From an uncultured Methanobrevibacter sp. (lineage in GTDB: Archaea; Methanobacteriota; Methanobacteria; Methanobacteriales; Methanobacteriaceae), in assembly GCF_902788255.1 (NCBI RefSeq), contig NZ_CADAJR010000004.1, forward strand, positions 1-64,000: a stretch of 64,000 bases of DNA. The letters are read 5' to 3'. Of the stretch, positions 26,904 to 36,569 are shown piece after piece (position 1 is the stretch's first letter; each line of letters opens with the position of its first letter). A program made the position numbers and the translations under genes. The notes under the pieces were generated by a model. The model saw only the letters and a program-made list of their open reading frames with translations. It was not told where the DNA came from and ran no database searches.

Positions 26904-27017
26904 ATGAATTTTAAAAAACTAACTAAAATGCAAATGGCGGCACTTTTTATCATATTCATTATGGTAGTCAGTGGGGTAGCAGGATTTTTACTTATCATAT
27001 TTACTGGTGGAGCTTAA
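26904..27017 (+). CDS. 37-residue single-helix membrane protein
   Basis: A small gene reading MNFKKLTKMQMAALF and then a continuous hydrophobic helix (about residues 11-33) ending TGGA. AAGGAG lies 8 bases before the ATG, a strong ribosome binding site, and the gene fills the gap between leuB and ribH on the same strand, with RBS-to-stop spacing typical of a real gene. Basic N-terminus and hydrophobic core predict one membrane helix with the N-terminus inside. I do not recognise a family. It could modulate a membrane complex. Confidence 0.6.
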   Translation: MNFKKLTKMQMAALFIIFIMVVSGVAGFLLIIFTGGA

Positions 27018-27039
27018 ATAAATAAAAGAGGTTGATAAA

Positions 27040-27456
27040 ATGGCAAAATATGAAATAGCAGCAGTAGTTGCTGAATTTAACTATGATATTACACAAATGA
27101 TGTTAGAACTCGCTAAAGCAGAAGCAAAAAATAGAGGCTGTGAAATTACTAAAGTGGTTGCAGTTCCAGGCGTATTTGATATGCCACTTGTAATAAAAAA
27201 ATTGTTACAAAAAGACGAATACGATGCAATTATCACACTCGGTGCAGTAATTGAAGGTGCAACCGACCACGACCAAATCGTAGCCCAGCATGCTTCCCGT
27301 AAAATAGCTGATTTAGCACTTGAATACGATACTCCTGTAGCACTCGGTATTACCGGTCCTGGTATGACCAGAATGGATGCTCACAGACGTGTTAAAAACG
27401 CAAAAAGTGCAGTTGAAGCAGCTATTAAAATGTGTGACAGATTAAAAGAAATTTAG
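27040..27456 (+). CDS. ribH: 6,7-dimethyl-8-ribityllumazine synthase
   Basis: Penultimate enzyme of riboflavin synthesis: condenses 5-amino-6-ribitylaminouracil with dihydroxybutanone phosphate (made by RibB, encoded at 58888 in this window). The 138 residues show AEFNYDIT (substrate aromatic and Asn), VPGVFDMPLVIKKL, LGAVIEGATDHDQIV with the catalytic His region, and GITGPGMTRMDAHRR. Length matches the family. GAGG precedes the ATG. It is followed 8 bases later by marker protein 11. No FMN riboswitch is seen here, unlike ribB. Confidence 0.95.
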   Translation: MAKYEIAAVVAEFNYDITQMMLELAKAEAKNRGCEITKVVAVPGVFDMPLVIKKLLQKDEYDAIITLGAVIEGATDHDQIVAQHASRKIADLALEYDTPVALGITGPGMTRMDAHRRVKNAKSAVEAAIKMCDRLKEI

Positions 27457-27464
27457 ATGATTAC

Positions 27465-28400
27465 ATGGAAATTCTTAAACCTAATGAACTAAAAGAAAAA
27501 TTTAATGACCCATGGATTGCACCATACGAAAAGGTATTGACCATGGTGGATGGGGACAAGGTGGAAATTGTAGAATACCATCCATGTATTTCAGGATCCC
27601 ACTGGCTGTTAAATCAATACAGGAACAATTCCGAACTTATCGATTCAGCTTCACGTGACGGTAACAAACATGTCTATAAATGTCATGTAGGTTCATCCCC
27701 GCTTGATTTGAAGGCCAGTTTCAATGCTGCCGGAATCGATGAGATTATTGTTGACGGTGACGAAGTAAAGGTAACACATGCTGGTCTTGCCGGTGCCGGT
27801 GTTGGAGCCGGAATGTGCAGAGGAATGGGTGAAGGTGTCAAATACATTGAACTTCTAGACATTGGAGGAGGTTCCAAGGTTGGAAGGGCAACAGTTGTAA
27901 CACCTAAACTTGAAAAGGTAGTTATTGGTGTTGATGATACCGATACAAAGGATGCAGGCGCTACATGGACAATGGCACACAATCTAGGAGTGGAACTTGC
28001 CAGTGAAGGATTCGAATATCTTGACCACATTATTGTCCAGCTTTATCCGCACAATCCTCATAAGACTCAAAACTGTGTTTCAATAGCTTTGACCTTTGCT
28101 GTTGAGGAATCCAAAAAGCAGGATTTGATTGACAGAGTCATTGAAATCCTTAAAAGAGACACCTTGTCTGATAAAACAGCAATAGCTATTTTAGAAGGTT
28201 TAGATATTCCTTCCAAATTAAGAGAATACTCAATTGCTACCAAATCTGGAATGATGGATGTTGAAACTGCCGAAAAAGTTGCAGAAGAATTAGATATTCC
28301 ATTGATTGCAGTGACTGGTGAGCAAGGTAAAGTCGGTGCTCTTGCAGCGCTTGGACTTTATGATGATGTTGAAGAGGCCGTTAAAGCCTATAACAAATAA
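27465..28400 (+). CDS. Methanogenesis marker protein 11
   Basis: A 311-residue protein of the family found almost only in methanogens and related methyl-CoM reductase-bearing archaea; its biochemical role is not established. The C-terminal half has a GVDDTDTKDAGATW motif (about 147-160), resembling an ATP-binding TiaS-like segment, and the N-terminal half has a Gly-rich GLAGAGVGAGMCRGMGEGVKY stretch shortened here (about 107-127). No membrane helix or signal. It begins 8 bases after ribH, probably in one transcript, and ends in a strong hairpin with T-run. Confidence 0.9.
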   Translation: MEILKPNELKEKFNDPWIAPYEKVLTMVDGDKVEIVEYHPCISGSHWLLNQYRNNSELIDSASRDGNKHVYKCHVGSSPLDLKASFNAAGIDEIIVDGDEVKVTHAGLAGAGVGAGMCRGMGEGVKYIELLDIGGGSKVGRATVVTPKLEKVVIGVDDTDTKDAGATWTMAHNLGVELASEGFEYLDHIIVQLYPHNPHKTQNCVSIALTFAVEESKKQDLIDRVIEILKRDTLSDKTAIAILEGLDIPSKLREYSIATKSGMMDVETAEKVAEELDIPLIAVTGEQGKVGALAALGLYDDVEEAVKAYNK

Positions 28401-28430
28401 CCTTTTTAGGTTATTTAATTTTCTTTTTTT
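28395..28430 (+). terminator. Hairpin terminator between convergent genes
   Basis: Perfect nine-base arms AAATAACCT and AGGTTATTT (28395-28403, 28408-28416) around a TTTT loop, then a T-rich tract to 28430. The left arm overlaps the stop codon of marker protein 11. It can act in both directions, because the next gene is convergent. Confidence 0.6.
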
Positions 28431-30129
28431 AAACATCAAAATAGAAATTCAGGAAGTTTCCCTGATTTTCAGGAATGTACTGTTTTATGGAATGTGAATT
28501 TGGATCAGTGAAGACTATTTCAACTGTATAATTTTCATATTCAAATGTGGTATTATTCAAATTGTGAACTGATGCTACCTGATTGTTATTGATTGCAATA
28601 TCATACACAGAATCATTTTTTAACACACCTGTTGAGTATGCCATTGATTCATTGTTAACAAACACTTCATATGCCATTGCACTTCTGTCCCTGCCTGAGA
28701 CGATGAACTTTTCAACACAGGAAACATTATCCTTGTCATAGCTGTGAGTAATCATTGAGCCTGCAAAGACCTCTTTAAGGCGGGTGTTCTGTATTACATC
28801 ATCATTTCTAAGATTAAGATATTTTTTAGCCTGATTTGGCATTCTCAATATATCCTGTTCGCCAGGTCTTGTATCATTGATGGTATATGTTTCATCACCG
28901 ATCTTTATCGTGTCATTGGCTTTGATACCCAGGGTCATCATCGCATCTGACGGCACCCGTATGATATCTGATTCATTTTCAATGGCTGAGTCTACGGTGT
29001 ACGGACCCCTGACTGAAATTGAATTGTCACGAGGTGAATCGTCAGCATAAATAATTAGATTTCTTGAGTTCGGCTCGATTGACAAAACCCCATGATCGAA
29101 ATGTGCAGCCCCAATGAAAGTTGAAATCATTAAAATTAAAACAATGATTGAGATTATCATAGGGAAATGTATTTTAATAAATGATTTGAAAAGGTTTCCT
29201 CCGGGAGTCTTTCTAAATATTATAATTGACTGAACAATGACCTTTATAATGTAATAAATGGCAATTATAACACCAATTACAGAAATTATGACACCTAAAG
29301 CCAAAGGAACGAACTTGACAAAGAATATTGTAAACAAACCTAAAATAACCAATGACAAACCTACAATGGACATTCTAATATAATACCCGATGTCATCTAT
29401 CATTGTAACCCTACCATACTTGTTGGCACGGTTTATGATTGTTCTAACAACTTCATTTGCCATCAGATTCAAATCAGACAATGGAGACATGTCATGCTCG
29501 ATTGCTCCGATATCAACCTCTTTTATTGAAATACCAAGTACATCAGCATCAATAACTATACCTACATCAACACCGTAATCCTTTTCAAAATTAATTCTTT
29601 TCAATACTTCCTTACGTGCTGCAAACTGTCCGCTTAAAGGCTGTTCGAATGAAATCTCCGGGAAGAAAAAGTTTAAGAGAGGTTTCGCAGTAAGCTCGGT
29701 GACACGCCCACTAGCACGTGAAAACTTGGTTTTTGTAATGTCGGTTTCACCATCCAATATAGGCTTGATGATAGATTCAACCTTATGTGAGGTTAAATTG
29801 TAGATGTCAGCATCTATAAAAGCTATGATATCACATTCAGCTTCCCTATATCCGGTCTGTAAAGCTTCACCCTTACCCCTGTTGACTGCATGATTGATAA
29901 CACGGGCTCCCGCCTTAATAGCTTCTGATTCGGTGTTGTCGGATGATCCGTCATTGACAACGATTATCTCATCTACAAACGACACCTTCTTAACTACTTC
30001 AATAACGGTAGCAACAGTTTCCTCTTCGTTATAAGCAGGAATGATTACTGAAACCTTCTGATATTTTTTAGGCTTTTCAGTTTTAACGCTAGCCAATAGA
30101 AATGCCAAAATTACAAAAAACCAATACAA
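28429..30129 (-). CDS. Membrane glycosyltransferase family 2 with extracellular C-terminal domain
   Basis: A 566-residue protein. After a short N-terminal helix (1-15) comes a GT2 domain (about 27-200) with VSVIIPAYNEEETV, VNDGSSDNTE and FIDADIYN, close to dolichol-phosphate-sugar synthases. Three hydrophobic helices (about 245-345) follow, then a C-terminal region (about 350-566) probably outside the cell. Within it, RVPSDAMMTLGIKANDTIKI resembles a double-psi or AbrB-like beta strand pattern. The start codon is TTG with GGTGA eight bases upstream. The GT part may make a polyprenyl-phosphate sugar for surface glycosylation. The role of the added domain is unknown. Confidence 0.8.
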   Translation of the reverse strand: MYWFFVILAFLLASVKTEKPKKYQKVSVIIPAYNEEETVATVIEVVKKVSFVDEIIVVNDGSSDNTESEAIKAGARVINHAVNRGKGEALQTGYREAECDIIAFIDADIYNLTSHKVESIIKPILDGETDITKTKFSRASGRVTELTAKPLLNFFFPEISFEQPLSGQFAARKEVLKRINFEKDYGVDVGIVIDADVLGISIKEVDIGAIEHDMSPLSDLNLMANEVVRTIINRANKYGRVTMIDDIGYYIRMSIVGLSLVILGLFTIFFVKFVPLALGVIISVIGVIIAIYYIIKVIVQSIIIFRKTPGGNLFKSFIKIHFPMIISIIVLILMISTFIGAAHFDHGVLSIEPNSRNLIIYADDSPRDNSISVRGPYTVDSAIENESDIIRVPSDAMMTLGIKANDTIKIGDETYTINDTRPGEQDILRMPNQAKKYLNLRNDDVIQNTRLKEVFAGSMITHSYDKDNVSCVEKFIVSGRDRSAMAYEVFVNNESMAYSTGVLKNDSVYDIAINNNQVASVHNLNNTTFEYENYTVEIVFTDPNSHSIKQYIPENQGNFLNFYFDV

Positions 30130-30346
30130 TTAAAATTCACCATAAAATGTTATTATTATATTACTTTTATTAATTGAATGGTTATAAATGTTTTTGTAAA
30201 ATAAGCAAAATTATCAATTATTTTATTAAATTATAATATAATAATTATGTAAAAAATAAAAATCCCTCAAATGTAAATTGAATTCAAAAAAGTATAATAA
30301 TAATTGCAATACAATATCATTGTATTGAATTTTAGGTAGTAAGTTA

Positions 30347-32494
30347 ATGATAGTAAAAACACTTGAAAAGGAATTGAATCTTCAAAACTGGCAGGTAAAA
30401 AAGGTAATCAAATTGATCGATGAGGGAAACACCATTCCATTCATTGCAAGATACAGAAAGGATGTGACCGGTTCCCTAAACGATGAAACATTGCGGAAAT
30501 TTGATGAAAGGTTGAAATACCTGCGAAACCTTGAGGACAAAAAGGAAAAAATCATCAAAAGAATAGATGAGCTTGGCAAATTAGATGATGAGTTGAAAAC
30601 ACAAATCACAAGGGCAGAAACATTGGTTGAACTTGAAGACTTATACCGACCGTTTAAAAGCAAAAAACAGACAAGAGCCACAAAGGCACGTGATAAGGGC
30701 CTTGAACCACTTGCCCAAATAATATTAAGACAGGACGTCAAGCAAAGTGTCAAAAAAATAGCCGAAAAATACGTTACCGATGAGGTCAAGACACCGGATG
30801 AGGCAATAGACGGTGCAAAGGACATCATTGCTGAAATAGTTTCCGACAATTCAACATTCAGAAAAAAAATCAGACAGAACACCTTCCATACCGGTCAAAT
30901 CGAAACAAAGGCAAAGGACAAGGACACCTCAACCGAGTATGACCTCTACTACAATTACACAGAAAACATTAAAAGAATACCTCCGCACAGGATTCTTGCG
31001 ATAAACCGTGGTGAAAATGAGGGGGTTTTAAGAGTAAAGCTGACATGTGATTCAGATGAGATATTGAAATATCTGAATCGCCATATGCTTAAAAACATAT
31101 CAAAAATTCCTGAAAAAATCGAATACAATAGATATACTACCCCAATAATTAAAGATGCCGTGGAAGATGCATATAAAAGATTGATTTCACCTGCAATTGA
31201 ACGTGAAATCAGAAATTTCCTAACCGAAAAGGCCGAGGAAAAATCAATCAAGGTATTTGCCCGCAACCTGAACCAGCTCCTGATGGAAAGCCCATTGGTT
31301 GGAAAAACCATTTTGGGATGGGATCCGGCTTTCAGGACAGGGTGCAAATTGGCAATAATTGACCAGACAGGCAAAGTCCTAGATACAAGCTTGATTTATC
31401 CGACAGCACCACAAAATAAGGTTGCCGAATCAGTTAAAACCGTGAAGGAACTGATTCAGAAATATGACATTAACGTTATAGCCATAGGTAACGGTACCGC
31501 CTCAAGGGAATCAGAAGAGATTGTTGCTGAAATTATCAAGGGGACAAGCGTCGAATACATCATCGTCAATGAGGCAGGTGCTTCAGTTTACTCAGCATCA
31601 AAGCTTGCCGATGAGGAATTTCCAGACTATTCCGAAGGGGAGCGTAGTGCGGTCTCCATTGCAAGACGTCTGCAGGACCCACTGGCAGAACTTGTAAAGA
31701 TTGATCCGAAATCCATTGGTGTCGGCCAGTACCAGCATGACATGAATCAAAAGCAGCTGACAGAGTCACTGACAGGTGTTGTTGAAAAGGTGGTTAACGA
31801 GGTGGGTGTCGATTTGAACACTGCTTCTGTGAGCCTTCTAAACTACGTTTCAGGAATAGGCAACACAACCGCAAAAAACATCATCACATATCGTGAGGAA
31901 AACGGAAGCTTCACCAACAGAAAGGAACTTTTGAAGGTTAAAAAGTTAGGTAAAAAGACATATGAGCAGTGTGCAGGTTTCATCAAAATCGACAATCCAG
32001 AATATCCTCTGGACAATACCACAATCCATCCGGAATCATATGATGTTACCTATAAACTCCTGGACAAGCTGAATTATTCTCTAAACGATATAGGAAACAG
32101 AAATCTTAAATTGGACAACATCAACATTAAGGAAATCTCAGAAGAGCTGGATGTTGGTCAGGAGACATTGAAAGACATTATAAAAGAGCTTAAAAAGCCC
32201 GGTCGTGACCCTCGTGAGGACATGCCAAAACCTATTCTTAGAAAAAATGTTTTATCAATTGACGATTTGGAAATCGGAATGATAATGCAGGGTACAGTCA
32301 GAAATATAGTGGATTTTGGAGCATTTATTGATATTGGTGTTCATCAGGACGGATTGGTGCACATTTCACAATTGGTAGCCGATAAATTTGTAAAACACCC
32401 ATTAGACATTGTGAGTGTCGGAGACATTGTTGAGGTAAAGGTTTTGGATATTGACACTAAAAGAAATAGAATTAACTTATCAATGATTATCTAA
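30347..32494 (+). CDS. tex: Tex-family S1 RNA-binding protein
   Basis: A 715-residue protein of the bacterial Tex/eukaryotic Spt6-like family, which binds nucleic acid and associates with transcription. Domains in order are an N-terminal helical region with IPFIARYRKDVTG (about 31-43), the YqgF RNase H-like domain with LGWDPAFRTGCKLAIID (about 322-338), a helix-hairpin-helix part with LNTASVSLLNYVSGIGNTTAKNI, and a C-terminal S1 domain (about 643-713, GTVRNIVDFGAFIDIGVHQDGLVHIS). All family blocks and the normal length are present. AGGTAG precedes the ATG. Tex is common in bacteria and patchy in archaea, so transfer is likely. Confidence 0.92.
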   Translation: MIVKTLEKELNLQNWQVKKVIKLIDEGNTIPFIARYRKDVTGSLNDETLRKFDERLKYLRNLEDKKEKIIKRIDELGKLDDELKTQITRAETLVELEDLYRPFKSKKQTRATKARDKGLEPLAQIILRQDVKQSVKKIAEKYVTDEVKTPDEAIDGAKDIIAEIVSDNSTFRKKIRQNTFHTGQIETKAKDKDTSTEYDLYYNYTENIKRIPPHRILAINRGENEGVLRVKLTCDSDEILKYLNRHMLKNISKIPEKIEYNRYTTPIIKDAVEDAYKRLISPAIEREIRNFLTEKAEEKSIKVFARNLNQLLMESPLVGKTILGWDPAFRTGCKLAIIDQTGKVLDTSLIYPTAPQNKVAESVKTVKELIQKYDINVIAIGNGTASRESEEIVAEIIKGTSVEYIIVNEAGASVYSASKLADEEFPDYSEGERSAVSIARRLQDPLAELVKIDPKSIGVGQYQHDMNQKQLTESLTGVVEKVVNEVGVDLNTASVSLLNYVSGIGNTTAKNIITYREENGSFTNRKELLKVKKLGKKTYEQCAGFIKIDNPEYPLDNTTIHPESYDVTYKLLDKLNYSLNDIGNRNLKLDNINIKEISEELDVGQETLKDIIKELKKPGRDPREDMPKPILRKNVLSIDDLEIGMIMQGTVRNIVDFGAFIDIGVHQDGLVHISQLVADKFVKHPLDIVSVGDIVEVKVLDIDTKRNRINLSMII

Positions 32495-32913
32495 ATTTCT
32501 AATTTGATTTCATCATATGTAAGATAGGGTATTTTACTATTTTTGTTTCCGGTTTTAAATTTGACAAAACCCTCTTCTTCCAATTTTTTAACCTTTGGTT
32601 GAATGTTACTGACATCCTTATTAATCTTATTTGCCAAATCTCTAATGCTTCTAGGTTTTTCATGTTTAATTGTATTAAGTATTGTTAAATCCAAATCGGA
32701 TAAAGATAATTTATTTGTAATCAAACTTTCAGTGATTTCAATCATTTCATCAGGATTATCCCTATAATAATTCCAATTTTCCAAATCAACATACATTTTC
32801 ATGTTATTTGTTCTTTTAAAAAGTTTTTCTAGCTCATTGATGGAATTATATGTTTCTTCCATCTCTTTGATGAATTCATATCCTGTTTGTTTTTTTACCA
32901 ATGTAATAATCAT
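32491..32913 (-). CDS. HTH DNA-binding protein, putative TumA-type antitoxin
   Basis: A 140-residue protein with a winged helix-turn-helix in the second half (about 75-130: LTILNTIKHEKPRSIRDLANKIN and VKKLEEEGFVKF). It resembles the HVO_A0114 family, which is often encoded next to TumE/DUF6516 toxins. Its ATG overlaps the stop of the preceding gene (ATGA), so the two are translated together. It overlaps the tex stop tail-to-tail by four bases. Antitoxin role is inferred from gene pairing. Confidence 0.7.
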   Translation of the reverse strand: MIITLVKKQTGYEFIKEMEETYNSINELEKLFKRTNNMKMYVDLENWNYYRDNPDEMIEITESLITNKLSLSDLDLTILNTIKHEKPRSIRDLANKINKDVSNIQPKVKKLEEEGFVKFKTGNKNSKIPYLTYDEIKLEI

Positions 32914-33185
32914 TTTAACATCTCCATCAATTCTTCCACATCCAATACTCCAGAAACACTCAAATAATCTTTAATGATTTCAAAAATCTCGTCTTTAGTT
33001 TGTTGACGTAACTTGACCTTAAAAATATGATTTTTGGGGTCTGGATGAATATGCACAGAGTCTGTATGATAGTTATCAATCAAAATATTATCGGGCATTA
33101 TAACAATTGACCACCCATTTGGAGTATTGGCACTATAAATCGTTTTATCACCAACAAAAATTTTGTTTTGAACTTTCCTTGACAT
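32910..33185 (-). CDS. Putative TumE/DUF6516-type toxin
   Basis: A 91-residue protein ending in a helix (KDEIFEIIKDYL and VEELMEML). The centre, IDNYHTDSVHIHPDPKNH, with clustered His and Asp, resembles the TumE/DUF6516 family of putative toxins paired with HTH proteins. It is the first gene of a two-gene unit and overlaps the HTH gene by four bases. No ribosome binding site is visible before the ATG; a TATA-like run at about 33205-33215 suggests a nearly leaderless transcript. Family membership is a judgement by pattern, and toxicity is not shown. Confidence 0.55.
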   Translation of the reverse strand: MSRKVQNKIFVGDKTIYSANTPNGWSIVIMPDNILIDNYHTDSVHIHPDPKNHIFKVKLRQQTKDEIFEIIKDYLSVSGVLDVEELMEMLK

Positions 33186-33381
33186 GCTATACTATAGCCA
33201 TCATCATATTTATATATTTGTTGGTTTTAAACCAACACAATTATATAAAAATATATAAATTTTATAATACAACATCAATTCTCCAAATACACGACAATAT
33301 TTAAAAATCTTAATAAATTTATAAATAAGTTTGAATAAAATAATTTATGTTTAAAAAATATTATCAAGAAGGGATTTTTAA

Positions 33382-34404
33382 ATGACACCAAAAATAATGA
33401 TTATTCTCGGAAGTGGATCAGATATCGCTATTGCAGAAAAATCAATGGACATTTTAGACAAATTAGAAATACCATACTCTTTAAAAATTGCATCAGCACA
33501 CAGAACACCTAATCTTGTTCGTGAAATCGTGCAACAGGGTACTGATGCTGGAATAGAAGTATTTATTGGAATTGCAGGTCTTGCCGCACACCTGCCAGGT
33601 ACAATTGCAGCATATACCCCCAGACCGGTTATCGGTGTGCCTGTAGATGTGAAAACCGATGGTTTGGACGCATTGGATTCAATAATACAAATGCCTTATC
33701 CATCCCCTATTGCAACTGTAGGAATAGACAGGGGAGACAATGCCGCAATATTGGCTGCCCAATTTATCGGATTGCATGACGATGAAGTCCACAGGAAAGT
33801 TATTGATTTAAGAAAGGAATACGCTAAAAAAGTGATTGACAGCAATGAAAGCATTATAGAGGCAATCGACAGACCATTCCTCAATAACGATTTTATAATG
33901 GTCAAAGACCTGGAAATCAATAAAATTGAAGGGGATGAAGAAAATGCAAGATGCAAAAACAAGGATGCTGAAGTGGCAATCATCATTGGAAGACAGACTG
34001 ATATGCCTGTTGCCAAAAAAGTGGCTGCAATCCTTGACAGGCTTAAAATCACACATGACATGAAGGTTGTCTGTCCAATCAGGTCAAACAAAAAATTCAT
34101 AGATTACGTCAAATGCATGAAAAATGCAAAAATATTCATTGGAGTAAGTTCCAACTCCTCACAGGTTACCGGTGGAATTGTCGGCCTTACCGCCAGACCT
34201 GTTATTGGTGTTCCTTGTACAAATGAAAATGGTGATGACTACAGGCTCACAACTGTCAGCATGCCGCCTGGAGTTCCTGTTGCAACCGTAGGAATAAACA
34301 ACGGTAAGAACGCAGCAGTATTATCAGGTGAAATCCTCGCTATTGACAATCCCGAAATTGTACAGCTTCTTGATAAATTAAAAGATAAAAAAATTAACTT
34401 ATAG
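33382..34404 (+). CDS. purE: PurE with two AIR carboxylase domains
   Basis: N5-CAIR mutase/AIR carboxylase step of purine synthesis. The 340 residues hold two copies of the PurE fold. The first (about 1-155) has [26 protein letters not shown] and [25 protein letters not shown]. The second (about 190-335) has [14 protein letters not shown] and TARPVIGVP but lacks the SAHRT motif, so only the first copy should be catalytic. This two-domain form is known in Methanobacteriales. GGGATTTTTAA precedes the ATG. The UbiD gene starts 8 bases later. Confidence 0.95.
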   Translation: MTPKIMIILGSGSDIAIAEKSMDILDKLEIPYSLKIASAHRTPNLVREIVQQGTDAGIEVFIGIAGLAAHLPGTIAAYTPRPVIGVPVDVKTDGLDALDSIIQMPYPSPIATVGIDRGDNAAILAAQFIGLHDDEVHRKVIDLRKEYAKKVIDSNESIIEAIDRPFLNNDFIMVKDLEINKIEGDEENARCKNKDAEVAIIIGRQTDMPVAKKVAAILDRLKITHDMKVVCPIRSNKKFIDYVKCMKNAKIFIGVSSNSSQVTGGIVGLTARPVIGVPCTNENGDDYRLTTVSMPPGVPVATVGINNGKNAAVLSGEILAIDNPEIVQLLDKLKDKKINL

Positions 34405-34412
34405 TGATTAAT

Positions 34413-35669
34413 ATGAATCTTACAGATGAAAACATTATAGAAATTACCGATGAGCTTTCAACCGAATATGAAATCTCAAAGGTTTTAAGAGAATATCCTA
34501 AGGACACAGTTATCGTTAAAAACGTTAAGGGATATGACATGCCTGTTGTTACCGGTATCTGCAATACACGTGACAAGATTGCAAAATCAATCAACTGTGA
34601 AGTGTCCGAGATTACCGAAAAAATCATTGACGCAATGGAAAATCCGGTTAAAGTTGAAAAGTTCACCGACTTTTCAGACTATGATACCTTGGATATTGAT
34701 TTAGGCAAAATCCCTATTTTAACTCATTATAAACGTGATGGCGGAGCATACATCACTGCAGGCGTAGTGTTTGCACGTGACCCTGTTACCGGCATTCAAA
34801 ACGCTTCAATTCACCGTATGATGGTACTTGACGATAAAAGGTTAGTAATCAGAATTGTACCAAGAAACCTTTACACTTACTTCCAGAATGCCCAAAAGGC
34901 TGGTGAGGATTTGGACATTGCAATAGCAATCGGAATGGATCCGGCGATATTGCTTGCTAGTACAACCTCAATACCAATCGACTATAATGAGATGGAAGTT
35001 GCAAACGCCTTTAAAAACGGTGAACTTGAACTTATCAAATGTGGAGACCTGGAGGTTCCACAGTCTGACATTATATTGGAAGGTAAGATTTCAGTGACCG
35101 AAACCGTTGCTGAAGGACCATTCGTTGATTTGACCGACACTTACGATATAATTCGTGACCAGCCAATCATCAATTTAAGTAAAATGCACATCAAAAAGGA
35201 AAATCCGGCTTACCATGCAATCGTTCCTGCAGGATTTGAACACAAGCTGTTACAAGGACTTCCACAGGAACCTAGGATTTACAAGGCTGTTAAGAATGCG
35301 GTCCCTACAGTTGAAAATGTTGTATTGACCGAAGGAGGCTGCTGCTGGTTACATGCAGTTGTATCAATCAACAAGCAGACTGAAGGTGACGGTAAAAACG
35401 CAATAATGGCAGCTTTATCAGCACACCCTTCACTCAAGCACTGTGTTGCGGTTGATACTGACGTGAACATATTCGATGCTGAAGATGTCGAGTATGCAAT
35501 AGCTACACGTGTTAAAGGTGACCGTGACATCATGATTGTTCCTAATGTACGTGGTTCTTCTTTAGATCCTGTAGCTGAAAGTGACGGAACAACCACAAAG
35601 ATTGGTGTGGATGCTACCAAGTCACTTAAGACATTGGAAAAATTCGAAAGAGTTAGTTTTGGAGAATAA
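34413..35669 (+). CDS. UbiD family decarboxylase (probable anhydromevalonate phosphate decarboxylase)
   Basis: A 418-residue UbiD protein, which uses prenylated FMN. It has the [11 protein letters not shown] segment, the [20 protein letters not shown]-type prFMN-binding core (about 128-150), [10 protein letters not shown], and [16 protein letters not shown]. In archaea the close relatives act in the modified mevalonate pathway, decarboxylating trans-anhydromevalonate phosphate on the way to isoprenoid lipids; this role is inferred from the family. The ATG at 34413 follows GTGATT, so the in-frame codons further up are discarded. It is co-transcribed with purE. Confidence 0.85.
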   Translation: MNLTDENIIEITDELSTEYEISKVLREYPKDTVIVKNVKGYDMPVVTGICNTRDKIAKSINCEVSEITEKIIDAMENPVKVEKFTDFSDYDTLDIDLGKIPILTHYKRDGGAYITAGVVFARDPVTGIQNASIHRMMVLDDKRLVIRIVPRNLYTYFQNAQKAGEDLDIAIAIGMDPAILLASTTSIPIDYNEMEVANAFKNGELELIKCGDLEVPQSDIILEGKISVTETVAEGPFVDLTDTYDIIRDQPIINLSKMHIKKENPAYHAIVPAGFEHKLLQGLPQEPRIYKAVKNAVPTVENVVLTEGGCCWLHAVVSINKQTEGDGKNAIMAALSAHPSLKHCVAVDTDVNIFDAEDVEYAIATRVKGDRDIMIVPNVRGSSLDPVAESDGTTTKIGVDATKSLKTLEKFERVSFGE

Positions 35670-35695
35670 ACTAACTTTTTAATTCTTTTTTTAAT
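35651..35695 (+). terminator. Hairpin terminator after the UbiD gene
   Basis: AGTTAGTTT (35651-35659) pairs with AAACTAACT (35668-35676) around an eight-base loop, followed by T5 and T7 runs. The left arm is inside the last codons. It separates convergent genes. Confidence 0.55.
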
Positions 35696-35696
35696 A

Positions 35697-36569
35697 TTAA
35701 ATATTTCCTAAATAGACACTTTTTATTCCCTTTTTCTGTGCAATTTCACGTGCCTTGAACAGTATTTCAGGATTGGTAGGTGAAATGTCATTCATCTTAT
35801 AGTATGGAAATGCCCTTGAAAAATGAAGTGGAACTTCAGGACCGAGTTCATCAACTACAAAATCGCACAACTGAGTTATCTCTTCAACTGAATCATTATG
35901 GCCGTTAATGATGAGGTTTGTTATTTCCAGGTGCTTGCCTTCCATGTAAATCCTTCTCAAATTGTCCAGAACAACATCCAACTCTGCACCACAGACCTTT
36001 TTGTAGAAATCATTGGACATGCTTTTCAAGTCTATGTTGAATGCATCGACAAATGTCAGGACCTCCTCGATTGACTTGTCCGAAAAGTATCCGTTGCTCA
36101 CATAGACCACCTTGAGATTTTTCATCCTTGCAAGGATAGAAGTTTTCTTATTGAAAGGCAAGTGTATCGTAGGTTCATTATAGGTCCAAGCAATTGAGTC
36201 ACAATTATATTTAAGTGCATTTTCCACAATCTCTTCTGGCGTTATTTTAATACCTCGAGAATTTTTATCATATTCATGTGATATCATATAGTTCTGGCAG
36301 TGCAAACATGTCATATTACACCCAAAACCTCCGATTGAATAGGTAAATGTTCCCGGTAAAAACTGATTGAACGGCTTTTTTTCAATTGGATCTGGACTCA
36401 GTGATGAAACTATTCCATATGATTCATCAAACAATTCTCCATTAATGTTTTTATGCTGTCTGCACACCCCAACATTGCCGTCAGTGATTTTACAGTAGTT
36501 GGCACAAATCTCACATCTGATTTTTTGTGTCTTGGAACTTTTCTTATAGAAATCCCTACTCACTAACAT
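35697..36569 (-). CDS. Radical SAM protein, AmmeMemoRadiSam/pyruvate-formate-lyase-activase type
   Basis: A 290-residue radical SAM enzyme. The N-terminus has a Cys cluster CEICANYCKITDG...VC (about 20-40), typical of the archaeal AmmeMemoRadiSam group. The SAM-binding 4Fe-4S motif is CNMTCLHC (C-x3-C-x2-C). It is followed by WTYNEPTIH and a YVSNGYFS segment. The substrate in this group is not settled. The start at 36569 has GGGGTT at suitable distance and overlaps the thiL stop by 14 bases; ATG codons at 36578 and 36617 are alternatives. It is probably co-transcribed with thiL. Confidence 0.85.
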   Translation of the reverse strand: MLVSRDFYKKSSKTQKIRCEICANYCKITDGNVGVCRQHKNINGELFDESYGIVSSLSPDPIEKKPFNQFLPGTFTYSIGGFGCNMTCLHCQNYMISHEYDKNSRGIKITPEEIVENALKYNCDSIAWTYNEPTIHLPFNKKTSILARMKNLKVVYVSNGYFSDKSIEEVLTFVDAFNIDLKSMSNDFYKKVCGAELDVVLDNLRRIYMEGKHLEITNLIINGHNDSVEEITQLCDFVVDELGPEVPLHFSRAFPYYKMNDISPTNPEILFKAREIAQKKGIKSVYLGNI

